A stretch of 64,000 nucleotides of DNA from positions 42,952,501-43,016,500 of the forward strand of contig OX940863.1 of NCBI GenBank assembly GCA_954871525.1, written 5' to 3'. The DNA comes from Parietaria judaica (Eukaryota; Streptophyta; Magnoliopsida; Rosales; Urticaceae). The notes beneath the pieces are model-generated. The model saw nothing but the letters and a program-made list of their open reading frames with translations, was not told where the DNA came from and did not search any database. The position numbers and the translations under genes were made by a program. Below, one piece after another: positions 10,022-23,290 of this stretch (position 1 is the stretch's first letter; every line of letters starts with the position of its first letter).

Positions 10022-11821
10022 TAATGTGTAATTTTATTACATTAACTTATTTTATCCCTAAATTGCGAAGCACTATCTCCTAGTTTCTATATGAAGCCGT
10101 GAACGGGTTAAAATCTTTACCGAAAAGTGTTAAAAATTGGTTATCTTACGAGAGCAAATACGATGCGTTCTTGATGAAATTTGAGTTGCTAGACCTTCTT
10201 TAGGTTGGTATTATTATAAATTGGGTTAGTTTTGGAATTAAAAGTTTTTGGAGCTCTCTTAAAATCTAGTTTCAACAATTAATGCGTGCTCCAAAAAAAA
10301 CTGAGTCTTTTTTCCATTTTCCGAGAAAGAACCCTAATTAAACGATATTTTAAACATTAATGAACTTCAAAATACTTAATAATGTGTAATTGTATCACTT
10401 TTACTTATTATAATACCTAAACAGCGAAGAGCTATCTCCTAGTTTCTATATCAAGCCGTGAACGGGTTAAAATCTTTACCGAAAACTGTTAAAAATTGGT
10501 TTTCTTACGAGAGCAAATACGATGCGTTCTTGATGAAATTTGAGTTCCTAGACCTTGTTTAGGGTGGTATTATTATAAATTGGGTTAGGTTTTGGCATTG
10601 AAAGTTTTTCGAGCTCTCTTAAAATCTAGTTTCAACAATTAACGCGTCCTCCAAAAAAAAACTGAGTCTTTTTCCCATTTTATGCGAAAGAACTCTAATT
10701 AAAAGATATTTTAAACAAAAAATGAACTTAAAAATGCTAAATAATATGTAATTTTATAACATTAACTTATTTTAATCCCTAAATTGCGAAGCACTATCTC
10801 CTAATTTTTATATGAAGCCGAGAACGGGTTAAAATCTTTACCGAAAAGTGTTAAAAATTGGTTATCTTACGAGAGCAAATACGATGCGTTCTTGATGAAA
10901 TTTGAGTTGCTGGACCTTTTTTAGGGTGGTATTATTATAAATTTGGCTAGTTTTTGCATTAAAATTTTTTGGAGCTCTCTTAAAATCCAGTTTCAACAAT
11001 TAATGCGTGCTCCAAAAAAAACAGAGTCTTTTTCCCATTTTACGCGAAAGAACTCTAATTAAAAGATATTTTAAACAAAAAATCAACTTAACAATGCTTA
11101 ATAATGTGTAATTTTATGACATAAACTTATTTTATTCCCTAAATTGCAAAGCAATATCTCCTAGTTTCTATATGAAGCCGTGAACAGGTTAAAATCTTTA
11201 CCGAAAAGTGTTAAAAATTGGTTATCTTACGAGAGCAAATACGATGCGTTCTTGATGAAATTTGAGTTGCTAGACCTTCTTTAGGGTGGTATTAGTATAA
11301 ATTGGGTTAGTTTTGACATTAAAAGTTTTTGGAGCTCTCTTAAAATCCAGTTTCAACAATTAATGCGTGCGCCAAAAAAAACTGAGTCTTTTTCCCATTT
11401 TCCGAGAAAGAACCCTAATTAAACGATATTTTAAACATCAAATGAACTTCAAAATACTTAATAATGTGTAATTGTATCACTTTTACTTATTTTAATACCT
11501 AAACAGCGAAGAGCTATCTCCTAGTTTCTATATAAAGCCGTTAATGGGTTAAAACTTTTAACGAAAAGTGTTAAAAATTGGTTTTCTTACGAGAGCAAAT
11601 ACGATGCGTTCTTGATGAAATTTGATTTCCTAGACCTTTTTTAGGGTGGTATTATTATAAATTGGGTTAGTTTTGGCATTGAACGTTTTTCGAGCTCTCT
11701 TAAAATCTAGTTTCAACAATTAACGCGTCCTAAAAAAAAAACGGAGTCTTTTTCCCATTTTATGCGAAAGAACTCTAATTAAAAGATATTTTAAACAAAA
11801 AATGAACTTAAAAATGCTTAA
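10022..11821. repeat. Five-monomer HOR unit, copy 3, with altered last monomer
   Basis: Monomers start at 10022, 10380, 10742, 11102 and 11462 (1,800 bp). The first four match the earlier five-mers. The last B differs: it lacks the 8 bp B2-type deletion, has TCCTAAAAAAAAAACGG and TATGCGAAAG, and leads into another A/B chimera instead of an A1. Confidence 0.88.
10742..11101. repeat. Chimeric A2/B monomer, third copy
   Basis: Again A2 up to TTAATGCGTGCTCC and B from ACAGAGTC on. The private change GGACCTTTTTTAGGG distinguishes it from the two earlier copies. Confidence 0.91.
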
Positions 11822-12181
11822 TAATATGTAATTTTATAACATTAACTTATTTTAATCCCTAAAATGCGAAGCACTATCTCCTAATTTCTATATGAAGCTG
11901 AGAACGGGTTAAAATCTTTACCGAAAAGTGTTTAAAATTGGTTATCTTACGATAGCAAATACGATGCGTTCTTGATGAAATTTGAGTTGCTAGACCTTCT
12001 TTAGGGTGGTATTATTATAACTTGGGTTAGTTTTGGCATTGAAAGTTTTTCGAGCTCTCTTAAAATCTAGTTTCAACAATTAACGCGTCCTCCAAAAAAA
12101 ACTAAGTCTTTTTCCCATTTTACGCGAAAGAACTCTAATTAAAAGATATTTTAAACAAAAAATCAACTTAACAATGCTTAA
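11822..12181. repeat. Chimeric A/B monomer with earlier crossover
   Basis: It is A through GAGTTGCTAGACCTTC and B from GGCATTGAAAG, CGAGCTC, TTAACGCGTCC and ACGCGAAAG onward. The switch is therefore near 12003-12045, about 80 bp upstream of the A-run junction of the 7153 type. It is a separate recombination product. Confidence 0.9.
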
Positions 12182-12900
12182 TAATGTGTAATTTTATTAC
12201 ATTAACTTATTTTAATCCCTAAATTGCAAAGCACTATCTCCTAGTTTCTATATGAAGCCGTGAACAGGTTAAAATCTTTACCGAAAAGTGTTAAAAATTG
12301 GTTATCTTACGAGAGCAAATACGATGCGTTCTTGATGAAATTTGAGTTGCTAGACCTTCTTTAGGGTGGTATTAGTATAAATTGGGTTAGTTTTGACATT
12401 AAAAGTTTTTGGAGCTCTCTTAAAATCCAGTTTCAACAATTAATGCGTGCTCCAAAAAAAACTGAGTCTTTTTCCCATTTTCTGAGAAAGAACCCTAATT
12501 AAACGATATTTTAAACATCAAATGAACTTCAAAATACTTAATAATGTGTAATTGTATCACTTTTACTTATTTTAATACCTAAACAGTGAAGAGCTATCTC
12601 CTAGTTTCTATATCAAGCCGTTAATGGGTTAAAACTTTTAACGAAAAGTGTTAAAAATTGGTTTTCTTACGAGAGCAAATACGATGCGTTCTTGATGAAA
12701 TTTAAGTTCCTAGACCTTGTTTAGGGTGGTATTATTATAAATTGGGTTAGTTTTGGCATTGAATGTTTTTCGAGCTCTCTTAAAATCTAGTTTCAACAAT
12801 TAATGCGTCCTAAAAAAAAACTGAGTCTTTTTCCCATGTTATGCGAAAGAACTCTAATTAAAAGATATTTTAAACAAAAAATGAACTTAAAAATGCTTAA

Positions 12901-13259
12901 TAATATGTAATTTTATAACATTAACTTATTTTAATCCCTAAAATGCGAAGCACTATCTCCTAATTTCTATATGAAGCCGAGAACGGGTTAAAATCTTTAC
13001 CAAAAAGTGTTAAAAATTGGTTATCTTACGAGAGCAAATACGATGCGTTCTTGATGAAATTTGAGTTGCTAGACCTTCTTTAGGGTGGTATTATTATAAC
13101 TTGGGTTATTTTTGGCATTGAAAGTTTTTCGAGCTCTCTTAAAATCTAGTTTCAACAATTAACGCGTCCTCCAAAAAATACTGAGTTTTTTCCCATTTTA
13201 CGCCAAAGAACTCTAATTAAAAGAAATTTTAAACAAAAAATGAACTTAAAAATGCTTAA
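12901..13259. repeat. Chimeric A/B monomer with earlier crossover, second copy
   Basis: It has the same A head and B 3' half as the 11822 monomer, but a B2-like tail, ACGCCAAAG, and CCAAAAAATACTGAG. It is followed by an A1 that opens the eight-copy block, so it marks a block boundary. Confidence 0.88.
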
Positions 13260-14690
13260 TAATGTGTAATTTTATTACATTAACTTATTTTATCCCTAAA
13301 TTGCGAAGCACTATCTCCTAGTTTCTATATGAAGCCGTGAACGGGTTAAAATATTTACCGAAAAGTATTAAAATTGGTTTTCTTACAAAGAGCAAATACG
13401 ATGCGTTCTTGACGAAATTGTAGTTGCTAGACCTTCGTTAGTTTGGTATTATTATAAATTGGGTTAGTTTTGGAATTAAAAGTTTTTGGAGCTCTCTTAA
13501 AATCCAGTTTCAACAATTAATGCGTGCTAAAAAAAAACTGAGTCTTTTTCCCATTTTTCGAGAAAGAACCCTAATTAAACGATATTTTAAACATCAAATG
13601 AACTTAAAAATACTTAATAATGTGTAATTGTATCACTTTTACTTATTATAATACCTAACCAGCGAAGAGCTATCTCCTAGTTTCTATATCAAGCCGTTAA
13701 TGGGTTAAAACTTTTAACGAAAAGTGTTAAAAATTGGTTTTCTTACGAGAGCAAATACGATGCGTTCTTGATGAAATTTGAGTTCCTAGACCTTGTTTAG
13801 GGTGGTATTATTATAAATTGGGTTAGGTTTTGGTATTGAAAGTTTTTGGAGCTCTCTTAAAATCTAGTTTCAACAATTAACGCGTCCTCCAAAAAAAACT
13901 GAGTCTTTTTCCCATTTTATGCGAAAGAACTCTAATTAAAAGATATTTTAAACAAAAAATGAACTTAAAAATGATAAATAATATGTAATTTTATAACATT
14001 AACTTATTTTAATCCCTAAATTGCGAAGCACTATCTCCTAATTTTTATATGAAGCCGAGAACGGGTTAAAATCTTTACCGAAAAGTGTTAAAAATTGGTT
14101 ATCTTACGACAGCAAATACGATGCGTTCTTGATGAAATTTGAGTTGCTGGACCTTCTTTAGGGTGGTATTATTATAAATTTGGCTAGTTTTTGCATTAAA
14201 ATTTTTTGGAGCTCTCTTAAAATCCAGTTTCAACAATTAATGCGTGCTCCAAAAAAAACTGAGTCTTTTTTCCATTTTCCGAGAAAGAACCCTAATTAAA
14301 CGATATTTTAAACAACAAACGAACTTAAAAATGCTTAATAATGTGTAATTGTATCACATTTACTTATTTTAATACCTAAACAGCGAAGAGCTATCTCCTA
14401 GTTTCTATATCAAGCCGTTAATGGGTCAAAACTTTTAACAAAAAGTGTTAAAAATTGGTTTTCTTACGAAACCAAATACGATACGTTTTTGATGAAATTT
14501 GAGTTCCTAGACCTTGTTTAGGGTGGTATTATTATAAATTGGGTTAGTTTTGGCATTGAAAGTTTTTCGAGCTCTCTTAAAATCTAGTTTCAACAATTAA
14601 CGCGTCCTCCAAAAGTCTTTTTCCCATTTTACGCCAAAGAACTCTAATTAAAAGATATTTTAAACAAAAAATGAACTTAAAAATGCTTAA
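13260..14690. repeat. Block unit 1 of 8
   Basis: 1,431 bp. Its A1 carries the divergent version with GAAAAGTATTAAAATTGG, TTACAAAGAGC, GACGAAATTGTAG and TTCGTTAGTTTGG, but keeps GCCGTGAACGGG, unlike units 2 and 6-8, which have GCCGTTAACGGG. Confidence 0.9.
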
Positions 14691-16121
14691 TAATGTGTAA
14701 TTTTATTACATTAACTTATTTTATCCCTAAATTGCGAAGCACTATCTCCTAGTTTCTATATGAAGCCGTTAACGGGTTAAAATATTTATCGAAAAGTATT
14801 AAAATTGGTTTTCTTACAAAGAGCAAATACGATGCGTTCTTGATGAAATTTTAGTTGCTAGACCTTCTTTAGGTTGGTATTATTATAAATTGGGTTAGTT
14901 TTGGAATTAAAAGTTTTTGGAGCTCTCTTAAAATCCAGTTTCAACAATTAATGCGTGCTAAAAAAAAACTGAGTCTTTTTCCCATTTTTCGAGAAAGAAC
15001 CCTAATTAAACGATATTTTAAACATCAAATGAACTTAAAAATACTTAATAATGTGTAATTGTATCACTTTTACTTATTATAATACCTAACCAGCGAAGAG
15101 CTATCTCCTAGTTTCTATATCAAGCCGTTAATGGGTTAAAACTTTTAACGAAAAGTGTTAAAAATTGGTTTTCTTACGAGAGCAAATACGATGCGTTCTT
15201 GATGAAATTTGAGTTCCTAGACCTTGTTTAGGGTGGTATTATTATAAATTGGGTTAGGTTTTGGTATTGAAAGTTTTTGGAGCTCTCTTAAAATCTAGTT
15301 TCAACAATTAACGCGTCCTCCAAAAAAAACTAAGTCTTTTTCCCATTTTATGCGAAAGAACTCTAATTAAAAGATATTTTAAACAAAAAATGAACTTAAA
15401 AAAGATAAATAATATGTAATTTTATAACATTAACTTATTTTAATCCCTAAATTGCGAAGCACTATCTCCTAATTTTTATATGAAGCCGAGAACGGGTTAA
15501 AATCTTTACCGAAAAGTGTTAAAAATTGGTTATCTTACGAGAGCAAATACGATGCGTTCTTGATGAAATTTGAGTTGCTGGACCTTCTTTAGGGTGGTAT
15601 TATTATAAATTTGGCTAGTTTTTGCATTAAAATTTTTTGGAGCTCTCTTAAAATCCAGTTTCAACAATTAATGCGTGCTCCAAAAAAAACTGAGTCTTTT
15701 TTCCATTTTCCGAGAAAGAACCCTAATTAAACGATATTTTAAACAACAAACGAACTTAAAAATACTTAATAATGTGTAATTGTATCACATTTACTTATTT
15801 TAATACCTAAACAGCGAAGAGCTATCTCCTAGTTTCTATATCAAGCCGTTAATGGGTCAAAACTTTTAACGAAAAGTGTTAAAAATTGGTTTTCTTACGA
15901 GACCAAATACGATATGTTTTTGATGAAATTTGAGTTCCTAGACCTTGTTTAGGGTGGTATTATTATAAATTGGGTTAGTTTTGGCATTGAAAGTTTTTCG
16001 AGCTCTCTTAAAATCTAGTTTCAACAATTAACGCGTCCTCCAAAAGCCTTTTTCCCATTTTACGCCAAAGAACTCTAATTAAAAGATATTTTAAACAAAA
16101 AATGAACTTAAAAATGCTTAA
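14691..16121. repeat. Block unit 2 of 8
   Basis: 1,431 bp. Its A1 head has GCCGTTAACGGG and TATTTATCGAAAAG (divergent version), but its 3' half returns to ATGAAATTTTAG and TTCTTTAGGTTGG. It is therefore a mosaic of two A1 versions. Confidence 0.9.
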
Positions 16122-17561
16122 TAATGTGTAATTTTATTACATTAACTTATTTTATCCCTAAATTGCGAAGCACTATCTCCTAGTTTCTATATGAAGCCGT
16201 GAACGGGTTAAAATCTTTACCGAAAAGTGTTAAAAATTGGTTATCTTACGAGAGCAAATACGATGCGTTCTTGATGAAATTTTAGTTGCTAGACCTTCTT
16301 TAGGTTGGTATTATTATAAATTGGGTTAGTTTTGGAATTAAAAGTTTTTGGAGCTCTCTTAAAATCCAGTTTCAACAATTAATGCGTGCTCAAAAAAAAA
16401 CTGAGTCTTTTTCCCATTTTCCGAGAAAGAACCCTAATTAAACGATATTTTAAACATCAAATGAACTTAAAAATACTTAATAATGTGTAATTGTATCACT
16501 TTTACTTATTATAATACCTAAACAGCGAAGAGCTATCTCCTAGTTTCTATATCAAGCCGTTAATGGGTTAAAACTTTTAACGAAAAGTGTTAAAAATTGG
16601 TTTTCTTACGAGAGCAAATACGATGCGTTCTTGATGAAATTTGAGTTCCTAGACCTTGTTTAGGGTGGTATTATTATAAATTGGGTTAGGTTTTGGCATT
16701 GAAAGTTTTTCGAGCTCTCTTAAAATCTAGTTTCAACAATTAACGCGTCCTCCAAAAAAAACTGAGTCTTTTTCCCATTTTATGCGAAAGAACTCTAATT
16801 AAAAGATATTTTAAACAAAAAATGAACTTAAAAATGATAAATAATATGTAATTTTATAACATTAACTTATTTTAATCCCTAAATTGCGAAGCACTATCTC
16901 CTAATTTTTATATGAAGCCGAGAACGGGTTAAAATCTTTACCGAAAAGTGTTAAAAATTGGTTATCTTACGAGAGCAAATACGATGCGTTCTTGATGAAA
17001 TTTGAGTTGCTGGACCTTCTTTAGGGTGGTATTATTATAAATTTGGCTAGTTTTTGCATTAAAATTTTTTGGAGCTCTCTTAAAATCCAGTTTCAACAAT
17101 TAATGCGTGCTCCAAAAAAAACTGAGTCTTTTTTCCATTTTCCGAGAAAGAACCCTAATTAAACGATATTTTAAACAACAAACGAACTTAAAAATGCTTA
17201 ATAATGTGTAATTGTATCACATTTACTTATTTTAATACCTAAACAGCGAAGAGCTATCTCCTAGTTTCTATATCAAGCCGTTAATGGGTCAAAACTTTTA
17301 ACGAAAAGTGTTAAAAATTGGTTTTCTTACGAGACCAAATACGATACGTTTTTGATGAAATTTGAGTTCCTAGAACTTCTTTAGGGTGGTATTATTTTAA
17401 ATTGTGTTATTTTTGGCATTAAAAGTTTTTTGAGCTCTCTTAAAATCTAGTTTCAACAATTAACGCGTCCTCCAAAAAAAACTGAGTCTTTTTCCCATTT
17501 TACGCCAAAGAACTCTAATTAAAAGATATTTTAAACAAAAAATGAACTTAAAAATGCTTAA
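16122..17561. repeat. Block unit 3 of 8, with patch in B2
   Basis: 1,440 bp, 8-9 bp longer than its neighbours because its B2 (17202-17561) has regained the full A-run and CTGAG. The same B2 carries a cluster of other B-like bases between about 17375 and 17490: TAGAACTTCTTTAGGG, GTGTTATTTTTGG and CATTAAAAGTTTTTTGAGC. Confidence 0.9.
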
Positions 17562-18993
17562 TAATGTGTAATTTTATTACATTAACTTATTTTATCCCTA
17601 AATTGCAAAGCACTATCTCCTAGTTTCTATATGAAGCCGTGAACAGGTTAAAATCTTTACCGAAAAGTGTTAAAAATTGGTTATCTTACGAGAGCAAATA
17701 CGATGCGTTCTTGATGAAATTTTAGTTGCTAGACCTTCTTTAGGTTGGTATTATTATAAATTGGGTTAGTTTTGGAATTAAAAGTTTTTGGAGCTCTCTT
17801 AAAATCCAGTTTCAACAATTAATGCGTGCTCAAAAAAAAACTGAGTCTTTTTCCCATTTTCCGAGAAAGAACCCTAATTAAACGATATTTTAAACATCAA
17901 ATGAACTTAAAAATACTTAATAATGTGTAATTGTATCACTTTTACTTATTATAATACCTAAACAGCGAAGAGCTATCTCCTAGTTTCTATATCAAGCCGT
18001 TAATGGGTTAAAACTTTTAACGAAAAGTGTTAAAAATTGGTTTTCTTACGAGAGCAAATACGATGCGTTCTTGATGAAATTTGAGTTCCTAGACCTTGTT
18101 TAGGGTGGTATTATTATAAATTGGGTTAGGTTTTGGCATTGAAAGTTTTTCGAGCTCTCTTAAAATCTAGTTTCAACAATTAACGCGTCCTCCAAAAAAA
18201 ACTGAGTCTTTTTCCCATTTTATGCGAAAGAACTCTAATTAAAAGATATTTTAAACAAAAAATGAACTTAAAAATGATAAATAATATGTAATTTTATAAC
18301 ATTAACTTATTTTAATCCCTAAATTGCGAAGCACTATCTCCTAATTTTTATATGAAGCCGAGAACGGGTTAAAATCTTTACCGAAAAGTGTTAAAAATTG
18401 GTTATCTTACGAGAGCAAATACGATGCGTTCTTGATGAAATTTGAGTTGCTGGACCTTCTTTAGGGTGGTATTATTATAAATTTGGCTAGTTTTTGCATT
18501 AAAATTTTTTGGAGCTCTCTTAAAATCCAGTTTCAACAATTAATGCGTGCTCCAAAAAAAACTGAGTCTTTTTTCCATTTTCCGAGAAAGAACCCTAATT
18601 AATCGATATTTTAAACAACAAACGAACTTAAAAATGCTTAATAATGTGTAATTGTATCACATTTACTTATTTTAATACCTAAACAGCGAAGAGCTATCTC
18701 CTAGTTTCTATATCAAGCCGTTAATGGGTCAAAACTTTTAACGAAAAGTGTTAAAAATTGGTTTTCTTACGAGACCAAATACGATACGTTTTTGATGAAA
18801 TTTGAGTTCCTAGACCTTGTTTAGGGTGGTATTATTATAAATTGGGTTAGTTTTAGCATTGAAAGTTTTTCGAGCTCTCTTAAAATCTAGTTTCAACAAT
18901 TAACGCGTCCTCCAAAAGTCTTTTTCCCATTTTACGCCAAAGAACTCTAATTAAAAGATATTTTAAACAAAAAATGAACTTAAAAATGCTTAA
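17562..18993. repeat. Block unit 4 of 8
   Basis: 1,432 bp. Its A1 is the standard version with TTGCAAAGCAC and GAACAGG. Its A2 tail first shows TTAATCGATATT (a new ATCGAT site), which is then shared by units 5-8. Confidence 0.9.
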
Positions 18994-20426
18994 TAATGTG
19001 TAATTTTATTACATTAACTTATTTTATCCCTAAATTGCGAAGCACTATCTCCTAGTTTCTATATGAAGCCGTTAACGGGTTAAAATCTTTATCGAAAAGT
19101 GTTAAAAATTGGTTATCTTACAAAGAGCAAATACGATGCGTTCTTGATGAAATTTTAGTTGCTAGACCTTCTTTAGTTTGGTATTATTATAAATTGGGTT
19201 AGTTTTGGAATTAAAAGTTTTTGGAGCTCTCTTAAAATCCAGTTTCAACAATTAATGCGTGCTCAAAAAAAAACTGAGTCTTTTTCCCATTTTCCGAGAA
19301 AGAACCCTAATTAAACGATATTTTAAACATCAAATGAACTTAAAAATACTTAATAATGTGTAATTGTATCACTTTTACTTATTATAATACCTAAACAGCG
19401 AAGAGCTATCTCCTAGTTTCTATATCAAGCCGTTAATGGGTTAAAACTTTTAACGAAAAGTGTTAAAAATTGGTTTTCTTACGAGAGCAAATACGATGCG
19501 TTCTTGATGAAATTTGAGTTCCTAGACCTTGTTTAGGGTGGTATTATTATAAATTGGGTTAGGTTTTGGCATTGAAAGTTTTTCGAGCTCTCTTAAAATC
19601 TAGTTTCAACAATTAACGCGTCCTCCAAAAAAAACTGAGTCTTTTTCCCATTTTATGCGAAAGAACTCTAATTAAAAGATATTTTAAACAAAAAATGAAC
19701 TTAAAAATGATAAATAATATGTAATTTTATAACATTAACTTATTTTAATCCCTAAATTGCGAAGCACTATCTCCTAATTTTTATATGAAGCCGAGAACGG
19801 GTTAAAATCTTTACCGAAAAGTGTTAAAAATTGGTTATCTTACGAGAGCAAATACGATGCGTTCTTGATGAAATTTGAGTTTCTGGACCTTCTTTAGGGT
19901 GGTATTATTATAAATTTGGCTAGTTTTTGCATTAAAATTTTTTGGAGCTCTCTTAAAATCCAGTTTCAACAATTAATGCGTGCTCCAAAAAAAACTGAGT
20001 CTTTTTTCCATTTTCCGAGAAAGAACCCTAATTAATCGATATTTTAAACAACAAACGAACTTAAAAATGCTTAATAATGTGTAATTGTATCACATTTACT
20101 TATTTTAATACCTAAACAGCGAAGAGCTATCTCCTAGTTTCTATATCAAGCCGTTAATGGGTCAAAACTTTTAACGAAAAGTGTCAAAAATTGGTTTTCT
20201 TACGAGACCAAATACGATACGTTTTTGATGAAATTTGAGTTCCTAGACCTTGTTTAGGGTGGTATTATTATAAATTGGGTTAGTTTTGGCATTGAAAGTT
20301 TTTCGAGCTCTCTTAAAATCTAGTTTCAACAATTAACGCGTCCTCCAAAAGTCTTTTTCCCATTTTACGCCAAAGAACTCTAATTAAAAGATATTTTAAA
20401 CAAAAAATGAACTTAAAAATGCTTAA
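18994..20426. repeat. Block unit 5 of 8
   Basis: 1,433 bp. Its A1 is mosaic: GCCGTTAACGGG and TTACAAAGAGC from the divergent version, but GAAAAGTGTTAAAAATTGG from the standard one. The A2 has the private reading GAGTTTCTGGACC. Confidence 0.9.
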
Positions 20427-21858
20427 TAATGTGTAATTTTATTACATTAACTTATTTTATCCCTAAATTGCGAAGCACTATCTCCTAGTTTCTATATGAA
20501 GCCGTTAACGGGTTAAAATATTTATCGAAAAGTATTAAAATTGGTTTTCTTACAAAGAGCAAATACGATGCGTTCTTGACGAAATTGTAGTTGCTAGACC
20601 TTCGTTAGTTTGGTATTATTATAAATTGGGTTAGTTTTGGAATTAAAAGTTTTTGGAGCTCTCTTAAAATCCAGTTTCAACAATTAATGCGTGCTCAAAA
20701 AAAAACTGAGTCTTTTTCCCATTTTACGAGAAAGAACCCTAATTAAACGATATTTTAAACATCAAATGAACTTAAAAATACTTAATAATGTGTAATTGTA
20801 TCACTTTTACTTATTATAATACCTAAACAGCGAAGATCTATCTCCTAGTTTCTATATCAAGCCGTTAATGGGTTAAAACTTTTAACGAAAAGTGTTAAAA
20901 ATTGGTTTTCTTACGAGAGCAAATACGATGCGTTCTTGATGAAATTTGAGTTCCTAGACCTTGTTTAGGGTGGTATTATTATAAATTGGGTTAGGTTTTG
21001 GCATTGAAAGTTTTTCGAGCTCTCTTAAAATCTAGTTTCAACAATTAACGCGTCCTCCAAAAAAAACTGAGTCTTTTTCCCATTTTATGCGAAAGAACTC
21101 TAATTAAAAGATATTTTAAACAAAAAATGAACTTAAAAATGATAAATAATATGTAATTTTATAACATTAACTTATTTTAATCCCTAAATTGCGAAGCACT
21201 ATCTCCTAATTTTTATATGAAGCCGAGAACGGGTTAAAATCTTTACCGAAAAGTGTTAAAAATTGGTTATCTTACGAGAGCAAATACGATGCGTTCTTGA
21301 TGAAATTTGAGTTGCTGGACCTTCTTTAGGGTGGTATTATTATAAATTTGGCTAGTTTTTGCATTAAAATTTTTTGGAGCTCTCTTAAAATCCAGTTTCA
21401 ACAATTAATGCGTGCTCCAAAAAAAACTGAGTCTTTTTTCCATTTTCCGAGAAAGAACCCTAATTAATCGATATTTTAAACAACAAACAAACTTAAAAAT
21501 GCTTAATAATGTGTAATTGTATCACATTTACTTATTTTAATACCTAAACAGCGAAGAGCTATCTCCTAGTTTCTATATCAAGCCGTTAATGGGTCAAAAC
21601 TTTTAACGAAAAGTGTTAAAAATTGGTTTTCTTACGAGACCAAATACGATACGTTTTTGATGAAATTTGAGTTCCTAGACCTTGTTTAGGGTGGTATTAT
21701 TATAAATTGGGTTAGTTTTGGCATTGAAAGTTTTTCGAGCTCTCTTAAAATCTAGTTTCAACAATTAACGCGTCCTCCAAAAGTCTTTTTCCCATTTTAC
21801 GCCAAAGAACTCTAATTAAAAGATATTTTAAACAAAAAATGAACTTAAAAATGCTTAA
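20427..21858. repeat. Block unit 6 of 8
   Basis: 1,432 bp. It carries the full divergent A1 (TATTTATCGAAAAG, TTACAAAGAGC, GACGAAATTGTAG, TTCGTTAGTTTGG). The A2 tail has AACAAACAAACTT, shared with unit 7. Confidence 0.9.
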
Positions 21859-23290
21859 TAATGTGTAATTTTATTACATTAACTTATTTTATCCCTAAAT
21901 TGCGAAGCACTATCTCGTAGTTTCTATATGAAGCCGTTAACGGGTTAAAATATTTATCGAAAAGTATTAAAATTGGTTTTCTTACAAAGAGCAAATACGA
22001 TGCGTTCTTGACGAAATTGTAGTTGCTAGACCTTCGTTAGTTTGGTATTATTATAAATTGGGTTAGTTTTGGCATTAAAAGTTTTTGGAGCTCTCTTAAA
22101 ATCCAGTTTCAACAATTAATGCGTGCTCAAAAAAAAACTGAGTCTTTTTCCCATTTTCCGAGAAAGAACCCTAATTAAACGATATTTTAAACATCAAATG
22201 AACTTAAAAATGCTTAATAATGTGTAATTGTATCACTTTTACTTATTATAATACCTAAACAGCGAAGAGCTATCTCCTAGTTTCTATATCAAGCCGTTAA
22301 TGGGTTAAAACTTTTAACGAAAAGTGTTAAAAATTGGTTTTCTTACGAGAGCAAATACGATGCGTTCTTGATGAAATTTGAGTTCCTAGACCTTGTTTAG
22401 GGTGGTATTATTATAAATTGGGTTAGGTTTTGGCATTGAAAGTTTTTCGAGCTCTCTTAAAATCTAGTTTCAACAATTAACGCGTCCTCCAAAAAAAACT
22501 GAGTCTTTTTCCCATTTTATGCGAAAGAACTCTAATTAAAAGATATTTTAAACAAAAAATGAACTTAAAAATGATAAATAATATGTAATTTTATAACATT
22601 AACTTATTTTAATCCCTAAATTGCGAAGCACTATCTCCTAATTTTTATATGAAGCCGAGAACGGGTTAAAATCTTTACCGAAAAGTGTTAAAAATTGGTT
22701 ATCTTACGAGAGCAAATACGATGCGTTCTTGATGAAATTTGAGTTGCTGGACCTTCTTTAGGGTGGTATTATTATAAATTTGGCTAGTTTTTGCATTAAA
22801 ATTTTTTGGAGCTCTCTTAAAATCCAGTTTCAACAATTAATGCGTGCTCCAAAAAAAACTGAGTCTTTTTTCCATTTTCCGAGAAAGAACCCTAATTAAT
22901 CGATATTTTAAACAACAAACAAACTTAAAAATGCTTAATAATGTGTAATTGTATCACATTTACTTATTTTAATACCTAAACAGCGAAGAGCTATCTCCTA
23001 GTTTCTATATCAAGCCGTTAATGGGTCAAAACTTTTAACGAAAAGTGTTAAAAATTGGTTTTCTTACGAGACCAAATACGATACGTTTTTGATGAAATTT
23101 GAGTTCCTAGACCTTGTTTAGGGTGGTATTATTATAAATTGGGTTAGTTTTGGCATTGAAAGTTTTTCGAGCTCTCTTAAAATCTAGTTTCAACAATTAA
23201 CGCGTCCTCCAAAAGTCTTTTTCCCATTTTACGCCAAAGAACTCTAATTAAAAGATATTTTAAACAAAAAATGAACTTAAAAATGCTTAA
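21859..23290. repeat. Block unit 7 of 8
   Basis: 1,432 bp. The divergent A1 is present with CTATCTCGTAG, a base shared only with unit 8 among the A1s of this block. Units 7 and 8 are therefore sisters from the latest duplication here. Confidence 0.9.

Larger units (their letters stand above)
10742..13259. repeat. Three-monomer rhythm (A/B chimera - A3 - B), ~1,080 bp
   Basis: Units run 10742-11821 (1,080 bp) and 11822-12900 (1,079 bp), followed by one further A/B monomer at 12901-13259. The A3 copies at 11102 and 12182 share GGTATTAGTATAAATTG and TTTTGACATT. This overlaps the third five-mer because the five-mer grades into the three-mer: its last three monomers are themselves the first three-mer. 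Confidence 0.85.
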
